DNA of 64,000 nt, taken from assembly GCA_963920665.1 (NCBI GenBank), contig OY987263.1, forward strand, positions 30,616,547-30,680,546. The letters are read 5' to 3'. Below are positions 1 to 12,900 of this stretch, piece by piece. Each line of letters opens with the position of its first letter. Within the stretch, counting starts at the first letter, position 1. The position numbers and the translations under genes were made by a program. Below the pieces are notes generated by a model. It did not search any database, was not told the DNA's origin, and saw only the letters and a list, made by a program, of their open reading frames with translations. This DNA comes from Straminergon stramineum (lineage: Eukaryota > Streptophyta > Bryopsida > Hypnales > Calliergonaceae).

Positions 1-460
1 TGAAAGAAATTTCAGAAACTTTGGCCATATGGATCACAAGATATATTGAGCATTTAAACCTTAAAGTGAAGAAAAAAAGTTCAATAATTTTAAAGGATTT
101 CCTAAGCCATTGCTAGCAAAACAAGAAACTTCATAACTTTTACACCACTTATCCAAATTGAATGAATCAAATCTTTGTACATGGACAAAAAATATAACCT
201 ATAAGAAGTTTTCAATTTTTTTCAATTATTTCAATTTTTTTGAATTTTATTATTGCCCGCCCTCACCTATTTAGAATTTATCTTATCATAACTTTTGCTC
301 CCAGTTACTAATTGATGTAATTATTATATTCTTCAAAAGCTAATCAATTTTCCTATCTTGAAATAAAGTTTCAAAAAGCCTTGCCAAAAATTGAGATCAT
401 GAGTACTTGCCCAAACCTTCAAGAATCCCCCAAGGAAACTCTATAGACTTTAGGGATTAA
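1..460. mobile_element. Truncated copy of the TTAA-ended repeat family
   Basis: The window opens inside a copy: TTTCAGAAACTTTGG and ACAAGATATATTGAGCATTT align with the interior of the copies at 2924 and 27438. The end, ACTTTAGGGATTAA at 447-460, is a mutated version of their right terminus. The left end lies outside the window. Confidence 0.6.
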
Positions 461-1908
461 CAACCTCAAGAAAATTTGAAAAGATCGGCAGAACAAGAAA
501 ATTGAGGTTGCATGAGAGGCAATCTTCTTTCTTCAATAGGTAGTGTGAATTGAGAGTGATAGTAGTCAAATAGCTATATAGAAGGTAAATATGCATATTA
601 CCAAGCAAATTTGTTATCTAGGGTTCCTTGGAGAAGCTATTTGTCAACTCATGTATTTTTTAGAGATTAAAAAGTTTGATAGAAGTCATTTGCAAGTAGA
701 ATCAAGACATTCCAACAAGAAATGAATTTTTTGTGATTTTTCAAAGTTTCTTGAGACTAAATTGGTAAAATATGGATAGACCCATGATAAACCACATGGT
801 GATGTGTCCCCTCCCCAAGTGCATTGTCATGATGCCAAAGGGTTGCTAAGATTGTGGTAATGGGTAGGTGAATAATGCAAATGGGAGGGTCCAATAGTTG
901 TTGGAATTGGGTGACTAATAGCATTGGGTTGTTCTACCTTACTACCTAGAAGGTCCAATCTTGCATCAAATTGCAACAAGAACCATAATAGTCAATTTTA
1001 TTAGATTGCCATTGATAGGTTCTAATTCTCATTTTTTTGACATTCATGTACCTAAAGGTCTAAAATTTAGAACAAATATAGATCATTCATGTTTGAGAAT
1101 GCACTTTTTGCGTAGGTGACAATATTGGACTATCACTTATTGAACAAAGTTGATGTTTTTAGTACTTTTTTTAGTTTGCAAAAACTAGATTTTATCCCTT
1201 AAAGATCTAAAAAGCCCAATTTTGAACTTAGAATGGTGAATATTTTGTAGTTGATATACAAGGTACATGAAATGAGGTATAAGTAGTGATAAAATTTTGT
1301 ATTCATGTTCAATGAGATTCAATGGTACATGGAAATTCCAATTTGGATCATTATTGATCCTCCTTCATGTCTTTGAAGATGTAAAATGGGGAAGTATTCT
1401 ATGTATATGGTTTTGCATTTGAGTATGATAAGGTTTAAATATTAAAATGACATCCAAGCAAAAGATACTAATTGTTGATTTATCAATCCAATGGCATATG
1501 TCTTGTCATATTTTCACATGTAATTTGTATTCTAGGAGTCAAATATGAATTTCTACATTCCTCCATCTTTTGAACCAATAATCTCTTTTCAGTTACTATA
1601 TGTATGTATTTGTTTATCCCAAAAAATTGAAAACAATGTCATCCATATTTTAAATAGAAATAGAAGAAGACTACTTTTATTTGGTAAAAAATTATAGATT
1701 TATTTTTAAATGGTGCACATTAGAAGCTATTGAGTCCAAGAGTAGGTTGTGAGTTTTCTCATCCATTTCTTTACAAATGGACCTTTCTCACTTTTTGTAC
1801 GTCATGCTTTATCCTCAAACTAGACTGTATTCTAATGCATCTAGAGCTAATGTTATTTGTTTTGCTACCAAAATTCTTAGTGACTAATAAAAAGCAACAT
1901 GTGGGTTG
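461..1908. other. AT-rich intergenic DNA, nothing recognised
   Basis: No coding region, RNA gene or repeat structure could be supported in this stretch. Confidence 0.6.
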
Positions 1909-2450
1909 TTGCAAGAAACACTTGTCATTTGGGGGGTTGGAGGCTTTAGGCTCAAAATGGCCTTTTTCAGTGAGTAATGTGAATTCTAGAATAATTTTTT
2001 TAAATGAAATAAAATATTTATAATTTGTAAATCATTTATAGTATTATGTTTCTAAAAATTCAAACCTATGAAAAATTATCTTTAAAGTTATGCACAAAAA
2101 AGCTTGATGGAAAATGTATATAATTTATTGTTTTTAGAAAATCTCTTCTTAGACTTGTACATCTTTAGTAGAAGTCCTTGCATACCAATTTTGAGCTTCA
2201 AGTTCACATTTTGGGTCAAAAATAGTACCAAAACCCTCTTAAATGGCTAAGATAGACATCCAATCTAGGGCTTTTTTAAAAATAGTAAAATCATTTTTAA
2301 AAATGCAAAAATTTATTTAGTATCTATATCTTCTATCTATACCTTCATTTCAAATTTCATGCAAAACTAACATATGGCACAAAAGTTATAAACAAAAAAA
2401 CACTTGTCGAAGGCTAAAGGGACAAAAAATAAGACAAGTGTTTCTTGCAA
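1909..2450. mobile_element. 542-bp element with 18-bp terminal inverted repeats
   Basis: TTGCAAGAAACACTTGTC at 1909-1926 is repeated exactly in inverse orientation at 2433-2450. No coding capacity. It is a non-autonomous DNA element (MITE) by structure; the target duplication and superfamily are not clear. Confidence 0.7.
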
Positions 2451-2923
2451 TCATCCATGACTACCACTAAGGCATTTTGAGCTCATTTGAGACTTGATTT
2501 TCTAACCTCGATGAAGCCACAAAATGGACTAGGTAATTGCAAAGTAAGTCAAGTTATAAAAAATAATCATCGGTTGGAACTTACCTATCGAGTTGCACAC
2601 AACACAATTGGTACTAACTTGCAATTATTTTGGATGACTTGGCCTACTTTGCAATTACCAAACATATTCTCAATGTAGGAGTGTTGAATTGTTTGACGTC
2701 TTTGATTGCTTAACCAATTAAAACATGCCACGATGGCAAAATTCTCTTGCATTTAGATTATATTAGGTGGATTTGTACTCACTAAGTTAATGCTAGTTGG
2801 TAGTTGAGATTTCTCTAAAATTTCTCTCACTACTAGACCAATGAAATTACTACTTCGTACCCACCTTGTTGAAAATTTGGATAAGGCAAGTAGTGAGCAT
2901 TATCAATCTTAATTTTCCTCTTC

Positions 2924-3862
2924 TTCACCCCTAAAGTTCTTTGACTTTGTTATCACCAAAAACTCTCCCAAACTGCCAAATTTAATATAAGTACCAAATT
3001 TTTGAAAAATATCATTCTTGTACACATGTAACCATAAGATCTTGTAGTAAACTAGATTGAGAAGATGTGGAAAAAATTTCAGAAATTTCCACCTTGTAGA
3101 TTGCAAGATATTAGCATTTGAAGTTACAAAAATAATTTTTTTGGCCTTGGGAAAAATTGGGTAGTTGCACTTCACAAGCTCACATTTGTATGAAAAATGT
3201 CCAAAATGGTGGTGCTTTGTTAGATTCATTCTTCAAGGCAAGTTGGCTACATGCTTGAAAAATTTCAAATCATTTGAAATTGTGCAACATATAGGAAAAA
3301 AATAGTGAGTAGAGAGAAGTGGAGAACGATTCAAAATACTAAATTGTTAACAATTTATTAATGGAATTGAAAAATGACAATGCAATGGTTGTAATTTTAT
3401 AATAAAAAAATGTCATTTTATTTTTTATATTTTTTTCCAAAAATATTGAAAATTGAATAAGATGAAGGACTTTAAAGTTTATTTTAGAGTAAAGAATCCA
3501 TAACTACTTGCAAATAAAGAATCCTCATAACTTTTGACTTATTGATCAAAATAGAATGATTCAAAGCTTTCTATGTATATATAAATTTAGAAAATCAATT
3601 TCAAATTTTATTTTTGAAACGAACTACAAAGTGATTTTTTCAGATTTGCCCAAATTGCCCAAGTTGAGAAACAAACTACATATTAGGCCATAACTTTTGA
3701 CTCATATTTCCAAATGTCCTGAAATTTAGTGCACATGAAAGATATTCCTTGTCCATACCTTCTATTAAAATTGGGGCCAAAAACATCGAAATCTCTAGTC
3801 ACATGCACCTACCCTAAATTTCTATGTTGCCAAAAAATGCACCTTGGTCTTTTAGGGGTTAA
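2924..3862. mobile_element. TTAA-family element, 939 bp
   Basis: Left end TTCACCCCTAAAG at 2924 (TTAA mutated to TTCA); right end TTTTAGGGGTTAA finishing at 3862. The interior shares CACCTTGTAGATTGCAAGAT and other words with the copies at 22987, 23992 and 27438. No protein-coding gene inside. Confidence 0.75.
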
Positions 3863-4200
3863 CCAATAGAAACATGTCATGACAGTGGAACTCTCTTGCA
3901 TCGAGATTATGGTAATACAAAAATCCACTTATACTGGTTCATGCCCGTGAATTGAATGGCATTGTCGATTTGTTTTCAATGGCTGATAACATTTACAAAA
4001 TGGACTAGATAATACTCGAGAGCTGAGAGGCTCAAGAGCATTATGGGACATAATGCCAAATCTAATAGTTCATCACAAACATCTGTATCTATACTTTTCA
4101 TAAATCTAAGGGTGGAGAAAGTGGGCTTGCGTTATGAGTTATAATGCTTTTTTGACTATGCAATGGAATGGTGACGAATCTGCCTTGAAAACCGGACTTG

Positions 4201-4790
4201 GCATTATGTCTGCTTAATTCATATTCAAAGATCCTTCTGTCGACTTGTTGCCGTCTTCATTGATGGATAATCGTTGGGATGATGTGATTAGTGTACAGTG
4301 GATTGACACTCGCTCCGATTCAAGTTCCACGTTCATTCGGGTGATTGATCTTGTTTTCAAACTTCCAATTCCTCCTGTTTCATTTGTTTCAAAATAAAAA
4401 TAAAAACTTTCAATTCCATTATCGACGTTTGATCGACGGTACGGAATGTATGGAAGATGAAAGGTCAACCTGGCGAAGTTCAAGGAATCAGAATCATGTG
4501 CGAATTTGAGGATTCATCAATTGACTTCGAAGTTGGGAAGAACGTGCACTTAATTTGTCTAACGTCGAGGAAGAGATCACGAAGATTGCCTTCGGAGCAG
4601 AGACTCCATATGACTTCAATTCGCACTCTGATTCACTAACTGCAAACGGATCGATATGCTCGGCAGTTGGTACTTACAATTTTAACCTCTCTCATTTCAT
4701 GTTAAAAATGAAGCAGGACTATGAAAAAGAATGGAGGAGTTGCTTAGAGTTCGTCCTAGCTAGATGGCCATTGACAACTCCTTGAGTTTC
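4201..4790. other. GC-richer island with short overlapping ORFs, unrecognised
   Basis: On the plus strand 4555-4785 reads as a 76-codon ORF (NVEEEITKIAFGAETPYDFN near its start), and a 60-codon ORF overlaps it from 4457. On the minus strand 4483-4214 is open for 89 codons. The plus-strand reading has protein-like composition and could be a gene fragment, but no family is recognised. Confidence 0.25.
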
Positions 4791-6216
4791 TTTTTCTGCT
4801 TTTTTCAATTCCCTTTTCTATCGCGATGCTGAGATCGAGGTCCTGTTGGAGAAAGCAAATAATTAGCCGGTTTCCCCGAACAATTAATTTTGCTCATTGT
4901 GAGAATCTAATGTCTGGAATCAGCTATGTTGATTGAATGATAGAAACACTGAACTATTTTAGTCTCTCATGTGAGGGATTTATGATTATCATGTCAAGCC
5001 ATGAGTTCTATAATACTTAACCAAATTGGTAACAATAGAGTTCAAATTCTGATTACAAACATTTTTTTATTTCATATAATTCAGATAGTCATTGTGTGGC
5101 AATACATAAATTATAAACGCCAAAATAATTCAAATATTTGTATGCGTGCGTTGTAATGCAGGTGAAGAAGCGTAAATCCTTGTTTCTGAATCCGTGTTGT
5201 ACAATTCAATACTAGTGTAGTATTCAAACGCCTATAGCGAAACACTCTTTCTATTTTCTTCCTCTCAGTTCTTAGTGTCACGGGTACCCGGCTTTAGCGG
5301 TGTGGTGACTATTTCCCACGCCTTGGCATGACTAAACAGACAAGGAATCGTACTTCTCTGCGAAAAAAGGGGTGTGTTAATTGTGTTTCACAACCACATT
5401 CTGTGAAAATAAGTCTACATCTGTGAAAATCACCACGTTTGTGCTCAAGGAACAATTAATGCAGAATGTTCTGTTACTTCGGTTTGTATGGGCTTAACTC
5501 TGATTGTCCAAATGAAAATAAAATGGAGGGGTAATATATTCTCCACTATTCGATTTAGGACATGCAGAGTAAAAGTATGTACTCAAATATGTAGAGGAAT
5601 AGAGAGAACTGGTTTCCGCTGATTCAATATATGTACAAGCATGTGAAAGAGGTTCAGCTCGATGTTCAGCAGAGAACAAGCCTCCCTCTACCACGTTGTC
5701 TTCTACTTGTTCAAAGTAGCTATAGGACCAGCAAAAGGTGAAACTTGGACCGATTTTTTTCTTTTGTGGAGACAGTAAATGCAACAATATGTGCTTGTAG
5801 CACCATGTTGGGGCCCATAAATAATTACACTTAATAGTTTTCATGTCCGTAGCTAAAATGCCACTTCACTATAAAAACTTACTGCCAAAATTTGAAACAA
5901 TAAGCAACTGCCCTCCTTCCCATATTGCTATTAAATCTAGAATTTGAGTTTGTTTATACACCCAATTCAAGACAACATGTGATTCTTTTGACACTTGAAA
6001 TGAAGCTACAGGCCAAATTTCGAATTCACTTTGAACTTATAAGTACAGAGGGGAGCATGGGTCGATGCAAGGATCCATTGCACGGTTCATCAGAGTAAAT
6101 GATACTCTAGCTCTCTCAAGTTTCTGGGCTTGCGCAATCTCAACTTCGTCAGGTTTGAGCACGACTATTACTAGCTTTCCGTATAATTTATGTCCATTTA
6201 TATAGAAGGGTCTTAT
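4791..6216. other. Intergenic DNA, nothing recognised
   Basis: No gene, RNA or repeat structure could be supported. A 116-codon minus-strand ORF at 5844-5494 has low-complexity, aromatic- and serine-rich composition without any recognisable family. Confidence 0.5.
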
Positions 6217-6395
6217 ATTGAGTTCCCTGTGGAGAAAAGAGGAAAAATTCCCGATGTTCTCTTTGTTCCAAAGGCACACCGGGAAACTGAGGAGTGCTGA
6301 AGAACGTCACAGGTCACAGGTAAGTCACAGGTAAACTTGCACACTTTCCCGGTGTGTCTCACTTTTCCCAGTGTGTTCTCCGCAGGGAACCCAAT
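6217..6395. mobile_element. 179-bp foldback element
   Basis: ATTGAGTTCCCTGTGGAGAA at 6217-6236 matches the inverse of 6376-6395 with two differences. Further inverted similarity (CACACCGGGAAA against TTTCCCGGTGTG) lies inside. A small non-autonomous element; superfamily unknown. Confidence 0.7.
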
Positions 6396-6480
6396 AACCG
6401 CTTAACTGTCTATGATTAGCAAGAAAATATGATGACTAATACCTGGACCAGCACAATTCCTTGAATGTCTTGTTAATAAC

Positions 6481-6920
6481 TCCGGATGTCCCGATTGGGT
6501 TATGCCACAACGATCGCATGTTTCAAGTAAATGTTTTGGACCTACTTTTGCTCCTTTGACTGCTCTAGCTCAAGATCATAGTGTTTGGTCATTCTACTAC
6601 CGGCCATGTTCAATCTCGGGGACTGCAACATTGACTCTACTTCTACTTGATCGAGAGAGTATTCCCCAAAACACCGGTACCCGTCCAGTACTCCAGTTTG
6701 GATTTGGGCTGCAGGGTCTCCGTGTAATCGCCCAATTCGCCCCTCCCACATCGCACCTACTGTCTGGGCACCAAGAATAGTGCGAAAATTTTGACGTTGA
6801 GCTTTGACATAGCCCCCGTCCCGGTCGACGACAATGAACCCAATTAAGTGTCGACGTTGCCGACCCCAATTGACTTCGATATCTCCGGCCACGGTGTCTT
6901 TCTAGCTCATGGATTGCCAT
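6481..6920. other. GC-richer island with overlapping ORFs, unrecognised
   Basis: Two minus-strand ORFs (6892-6542, 116 codons; 6920-6597, 107 codons) and one plus-strand ORF (6502-6780) overlap. None shows a recognisable domain, and open frames on both strands suggest chance or a decayed gene. Confidence 0.25.
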
Positions 6921-8202
6921 CTAATTATCGGAGAGGCGTTTCAGAGTTGCTTTACTCGCTTCTAGCGAAATCTTCTTGTATCGTTTGCAGATCGACAGTG
7001 TGACTTTTGGACTATAGTACAATTAATACGAAACTTAGTTTTTTATGTTCGTGTGTACGTTGCATGCATGGTACGTATTGTTTCTGGCCCTTTCTAATAA
7101 TTTGCATCTAATTATGTTGGCATATATACATGCCATGAACTTGTGCTTCCGCCGAATGGATGAATTCTCAGTTTGGTTCGCAAATTGGCAATCAATCACC
7201 TCTAAATCGAGGAATTTTATGAACTACTGACAGTAAACCTTCATACATACATTTCGATTTCTCTCTGGAAACTACGGACATGCTCTTTAAGGAAGGAAAT
7301 CTCGACAGTACGTGTCGGAATTTGAATTGTTTTGCGCAGCGAGAGTACCATTAACATAACGTCCTCACCGTATCCTACAAATTTGAGGAAGTCTTTCAAG
7401 GAATTGAACCTTGGCGCTAGCTTTCCACTTTACAAATTAATAGGATTAATAGATCCATCTAATCAGAGATTGATGTTAGTGTGGCACCAGCTTTCTGGCT
7501 CTTAGGAAATGTAGACTTGGCAACTTGATCCTGCAAGAATTTATCCCATTGGATCAGTGGGGCATAAGGTAGTCTGCTCTTAAAGCGACCGTTTAAGGGC
7601 TGGTCGGCCTTTTCGATGGTTCTTGGATGCACGGAATTATTTTTTCTTATTTTTCACTTGAAGAAAAATTGATGTGGAATCTAACCCAATTGGTTTCATA
7701 TTTTTCGGAGCATTTTTGAACTAATGAATTTTCAAAGAATTCTATAGTAAACACCTATTTTTTATCATAGGCCTTGTAAGAATCACACACATGTAGTCTG
7801 AAAAAAGATATGACTTGACCAAAAACAAGCACTACAACATTCAAAAAGTAATACACAAGGTTCTTAAATGCAACCATTACTAAAGTGAACCCTAAATTCT
7901 TTTAACATTTGTAATAAGGCAATTGGGCAATCAATTTTCATTTAGAAAAATCAAGTGGATACACCCTAACTTTGAAATGGACCCTCTCTAACTCTTATTC
8001 CATTGATTGGCTAAGTATGAATCAATACCTAACAAATCTTAATTGTGCTCTAAAATTTGTAGTAGTCCATTTTAGAACCATTGATTGTCCATTGCAGAGG
8101 GGCCTACTCCATTGTTTGAAGAAGATGGTTGCAATAAGAGCAGACTACCTTACTTAGCACACAAGATGGGAACTACCCAAATCACTACTTTTTACTATTG
8201 TG

Positions 8203-8228
8203 ACTAGTTGTTGTTGTTGTTGTTGTTG

Positions 8229-8273
<45 letters not shown>
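8203..8273. repeat. (TTG)n(TTA)n microsatellite
   Basis: A run of TTG triplets passes directly into TTA triplets. The leucine-rich ORF it creates is an artefact of the repeat. Confidence 0.95.
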
Positions 8274-8275
<2 letters not shown>

Positions 8276-9220
8276 CTTGTTAAATTTTCATATTTTTTTG
8301 TTGGTAAGTGAAAGGAAGTTCCAATGCACCCAAAAACGCGGCATTTGGATACCATATGCAAAAGTTATAAAGGATCAAAGTTTTTTTTGATAGATGTTCT
8401 AAAATAGTTTCTCCCACATAGGTACATATTGATTTTGGAGATGTACTTGTAGTAACGATGGGGGTTTGGGTTCAATGGTGCATTTGGATACCTACCTTAC
8501 AAGTGCTTGGGCCTTGTAAATAGGCAAATTGAACTTGACAGAACTAACTATACCATAATGTTCAAAGTCCAAGCCTCAAATATTCACTTAGAAACAATCC
8601 ATTTTGTGGCTCCAATAGCTTTTAAAGATTTGATCTTGAAGTGCCTCTTGAAAAAGATTAATTGATTGCAAGATTGTGCACTTAATATAATAGATATTGA
8701 GTTAGGCATTACTATCATTAGGAGAAAATAAAAATTGAAGGTTAGCGCTATGGATGTTTTATCTTGCACAAGTTTTGAATACACAAAGTGCTCAAAGTTG
8801 TGAAAGTACTTTGTATCAACATATGGATTATAGAATTTATTCTCCTTCACTCTTTGAGATGTATTTGTTTGACTCATTGGGAGCCCACCGTGCATGATCC
8901 CAAAAATATTATTCAATCTCAACTTATCATAAGATCTCCAATTAATTACATAAGACTTACATAAAAGTCAACTCTACAAGGGTTGGTTATAAAATAAGGA
9001 CTCCCTAATGCCCCATTTTTTCTATCAAATCATAGTTATTATTATTAAACTTGTCAAATTTTTATATTTTCTTGTTGGCAATTGAAAGAAGATTTCAACA
9101 CACACAAAAATATTCTATGCAAAAAAACTTTGATCCTTTAATACTTGGTAGATGTTCTAAAATCATTTCTCCACTAGAGGTAGATATTGATTAACTATAT
9201 GTACATCTAGTGAAGATGGC
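8260..9220. repeat. Pair of diverged ~190-bp direct repeats
   Basis: About 8260-8460 and 9036-9220 share in order a TTATTATTA lead-in, ACTTGTTAAATTTTCATAT / ACTTGTCAAATTTTTATAT, TAGATGTTCTAAAAT and the final AGATATTGATT-like block. The spacing is ~775 bp. They could be the remains of a small LTR-type element or a duplicated repeat; no coding sequence lies between them. Confidence 0.5.
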
Positions 9221-9930
9221 ACTTTTGAAAGTCCCTACCTTAGTTGAGATTAAATTTAGACTCCACTTTCCACTCAGACTTGGCTAAGAAATTCAAAGAA
9301 ATGAAGTGGGCCCATTGAAAAACTCAACTTCATGGAGGGCCAACAATAGGTTGATAACTCGAGGGCCATAAGATTCAATCACCAATCTATATTGAAGTGC
9401 TGGAAGCAATGGATTCCAAGTACAATCTATTTATAAGTAGCCGTGAAGCATTTAACCCTTGAAGGACATTGAGGCCAAAAAGTGGTCGATGGATGACTTC
9501 ATTGTTCACTGTAGCAACAAAGAAAACACCTATTGATCCAATAATCACAGCAGTTTTAGTGACTACCTTGATCGGGTTAAACAACTCCCGAAATCAAAGA
9601 AATGTCTTTGAATTGGAGTCTATTTTTACACTCAAAGAGGCACTGGTACAAGTATGCCTACACTTCACGAATGGGAACAGAGCCCATTGCTCCTGGGAAT
9701 CTACATTCAGATTTTATAAAATCGACAGTAATACACTATTCAAAGCATAAAACTGAACTTATGCACCCGTACAAGGGTTCTACAACAACCATGAATTCGT
9801 GCTATGAAACATTTCATTTCCGCACAAAGAGACTCGTTGCAAACGCTTCCAATAACTATATAACAATATTAAAAAAATCTCACAGCAGATAGCTTCAATA
9901 CAACTTATTGATGAGTGAACATACGGAGAG
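9221..9930. other. Downstream flank of MED15
   Basis: The MED15 stop codon is at 9931-9933, so its 3' untranslated region should lie here. No clear polyadenylation signal was identified, and the short ORFs on both strands are unrecognised. Confidence 0.4.
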
Positions 9931-12900
9931 TCAGGCAGTCAAGCCTGTCTCCCATAAACCGATTGCTGTGGTAAAATTGCCACCACCTTGCTGGGTGGCA
10001 TACTCGTTAAGGGAATTACGAGCGCATTCATCCCAGGATGTTGCAATGGAGATCACGGACAGGGGTGTTTGCAAGCAACGGACGTTCCTCGTAAATTCAT
10101 CTCGTGCTCCCCTGAAACAATAGTGACTGCCATGATCCAGAGCTTTGGTCAGTACAACATGATGAACAGGCATGATATCTGATTTACAACGCTGTCTTGT
10201 GATTGCCGAACATATTCGTTCATAGAGTAATATTAACCTCTAGATGCTGAAATGGCCAACATTGGTCATGACCAAATCTCTCTGAGTTGAAATGATTTAT
10301 CTAGGAAGATCAAAGAATCATATCAATAGAAAAAAGAAACCTAGCCCTACATTTTAGAATAATACACTTTAGATTCCAAAGAAGACTTTCGAATTCTAGT
10401 TCGGGCACAAAGGGAGTTAATCCGTTAAGTGCCCAATAGGCTAAAAATGGGTGCTTCCATATCTATAGGATTTGATATAAACCATTAGGAAGCTTCAAGG
10501 TAATCAATTGTACCAATAGAAAGAAAAAAACTTTTATTCTGGATAATAGAATATGTTTTAAAAGTTAATTGATTATTAGGTTGGGCATGTGGTAGTTAAG
10601 CTTACACAATTACTGATGAAAACCATAAAAGAAAAGAGACAATATCCTAGCTTTGTGCTAGAATTGTGTAATTGAAATTTGAATAGAATAGGATGAACAT
10701 ATATAACTGGTTAGTCCGACACTAAAATGAAGAAAAACAATGTACAATTGATGCTTACTTTGCTTGAGGAGCTGATTGGTCAAACCAGATGTCTGGAGAA
10801 CTTTCAGGGTAGGTAGGTGGTATTGTCAAATAGAGAACTGCCTTGGATACCTGTCATTTTGCAAGAGCTTTACTCAGTTTTTCAACGCATTGATGATTTC
10901 AGCAACCCACAAACAAGGGCAATTTGAAATTAATTGCAACTCCTCACAGTGACGGATTCCTGTCAACTAAATATTCGCAGATGCAAAATCAGTTAATCTT
11001 AAAACCAACGCAAATAAATGGAAGAAAACATCATTAGCACATTCATGATGTCGACCAAAGTAATTGAGAACTGGCTAGAAGCTTTACCATAGAATACTCT
11101 TTGGCCTGAAGGAAGTACAAATTCGGACTCAAAGCATTGCCTTTGTAACAGCAAGAAAGCACAATGCCATTCTGGCCTCTTGCCGCGACCTCCTCAGTGG
11201 CCTCAGTGCTGACTTCGACAATAGTATCAATCAAGCGGCTATTGATGTTCCTAATCTCCTCTTCCAAACCTGGTGTGATCTGATAACGTCAAAGCAAACA
11301 GATTTTCAAGGCTGAGCTAAAATTCACATCAAGATTGATGACAGAAATCAAGAAGAAAGACCATTTGAATAAGATCACGATTGATAGAGATCAAACCTTA
11401 ATGCGGGGGCTATTGATATGTGAGACCATGGAGTGTCCTGAGTTGTAGTAAGGCCTGTGTAGGGTATTGGTAATTGTCCCATCTGCAGATATCATGTTCA
11501 GCGCTATTGAGTCCACACGTCGCCTCTTCTTTGGAACGTTACTGCTCTCCTGTGAGTTCGCTCGGGCTTGGAGCAATGATCTTGTCTTAGCAGGAAGATC
11601 CTCTCCAATTGCAGCGCGAGAGCCAGTCCCTGGAGCAGAGGCCCCTAGTTTCTCTGCACAGCTAACTATATCACTCATATCGTCCACAGCGGCTCGGAGA
11701 CAAGCCGGTGACATGGCGTCAACCTAAAACAAGTACAAAAGGTGAGCAAATTCTGCATTTAATATTGAAGTCGACACTTTATCGTGTGTAAATCTTTTTC
11801 ACGCTACACCATACAATTCAATATTCAGGTTAAAATAGTAGAATAGACAACGAATGAAATTAACATTAACAGCCACAAGAGAACAATGTATAGAGTAGAG
11901 GCCAGACCAATCTCTTTAATCGCTCGAGTGGAGGTTCAGTCGAATTTGTCTTGTCCAAAAGTGGTGTCCCAGGCGAAAAGGCTTGCACGGCATCATGCGC
12001 TATCCCTAACTGGGCAGGGCTTGGCGAGAAGCCACCCTCCATGAGCGGTGACACTGGCATGCCAGGAGTATTGATGGCCCGTGTTACACCACCCATATGT
12101 GATTGCAAAGCCTGCAGGGTATTAGGTGTTGGTACGAAGTTTGAGGGTGGTGTAGGTCCCTTATGATCTGCCTCATCTTGAGTGGGAGGGGTGGCCGGAA
12201 GAGTTGAAGGGGATGGTGTCCGAAATGGTGGTGTGCTTGTCTAAGTGTACAAAAATAAAGCACAAAACCCCGTCAACTTCACTTTGGATCACAAAAAAGT
12301 ACTGTGCCACAATTTGTCTACTGTTTCCAGTTGAGCAGACCATCCTCAAAGTACACTGAGCCTCCGTGCCGTTTGAAACATCTAGTCCAGTTCGCACAAA
12401 TGACGGTGCACATGTAGAATCATTGAAAGACTACATGAACGACATTAAAACGTGAATAGAGAACTGAAAATCTCACCTTCTGTATCTGCATGGGAGTAAA
12501 GGTTTGATCAGTTTGAGGTGACATCTGCTGCGACATTTGCGGGGATGGGGCCTGCATTAGCTGAGGAGAAGAGACCAGCTGTGGAGACCCAACTTTGTGA
12601 GACTGCTGCTGCTGCTGCTGCTGCAATTGCTGCTGAAACATTTGACGTTGCTTCAAATTAAGCTGCTGCTGCATCATTGCCTGGACACCAAGAGGTTATA
12701 TATTTGTTAATGACTGCGCGATACATTTCTGAAACATATTGTGCCACGCCATATTACGTCAAAAAAAAGACCTGCTACAGTCAAACCCATCAATAATGTA
12801 TAACTATATCGAGTGCTAGTCTACATGTATTGAGGTCCTAGCATATATTAAAAGCTACGCCCATCCACCACAAAGATTGCGTATACAAGAGACCTGCTTG

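Noticed and set aside
8208..8390. ORF beginning with 22 leucines
   Set aside because: Produced by the (TTG)n(TTA)n microsatellite; the remainder is unrelated AT-rich sequence.
10862..10967. Possible MED15 exon reading SNCPCLWVAEIINALKN
   Set aside because: It would introduce a stop codon. The exon at 10850-10759 gives the family's conserved proline-tyrosine segment and joins in phase to both neighbours.
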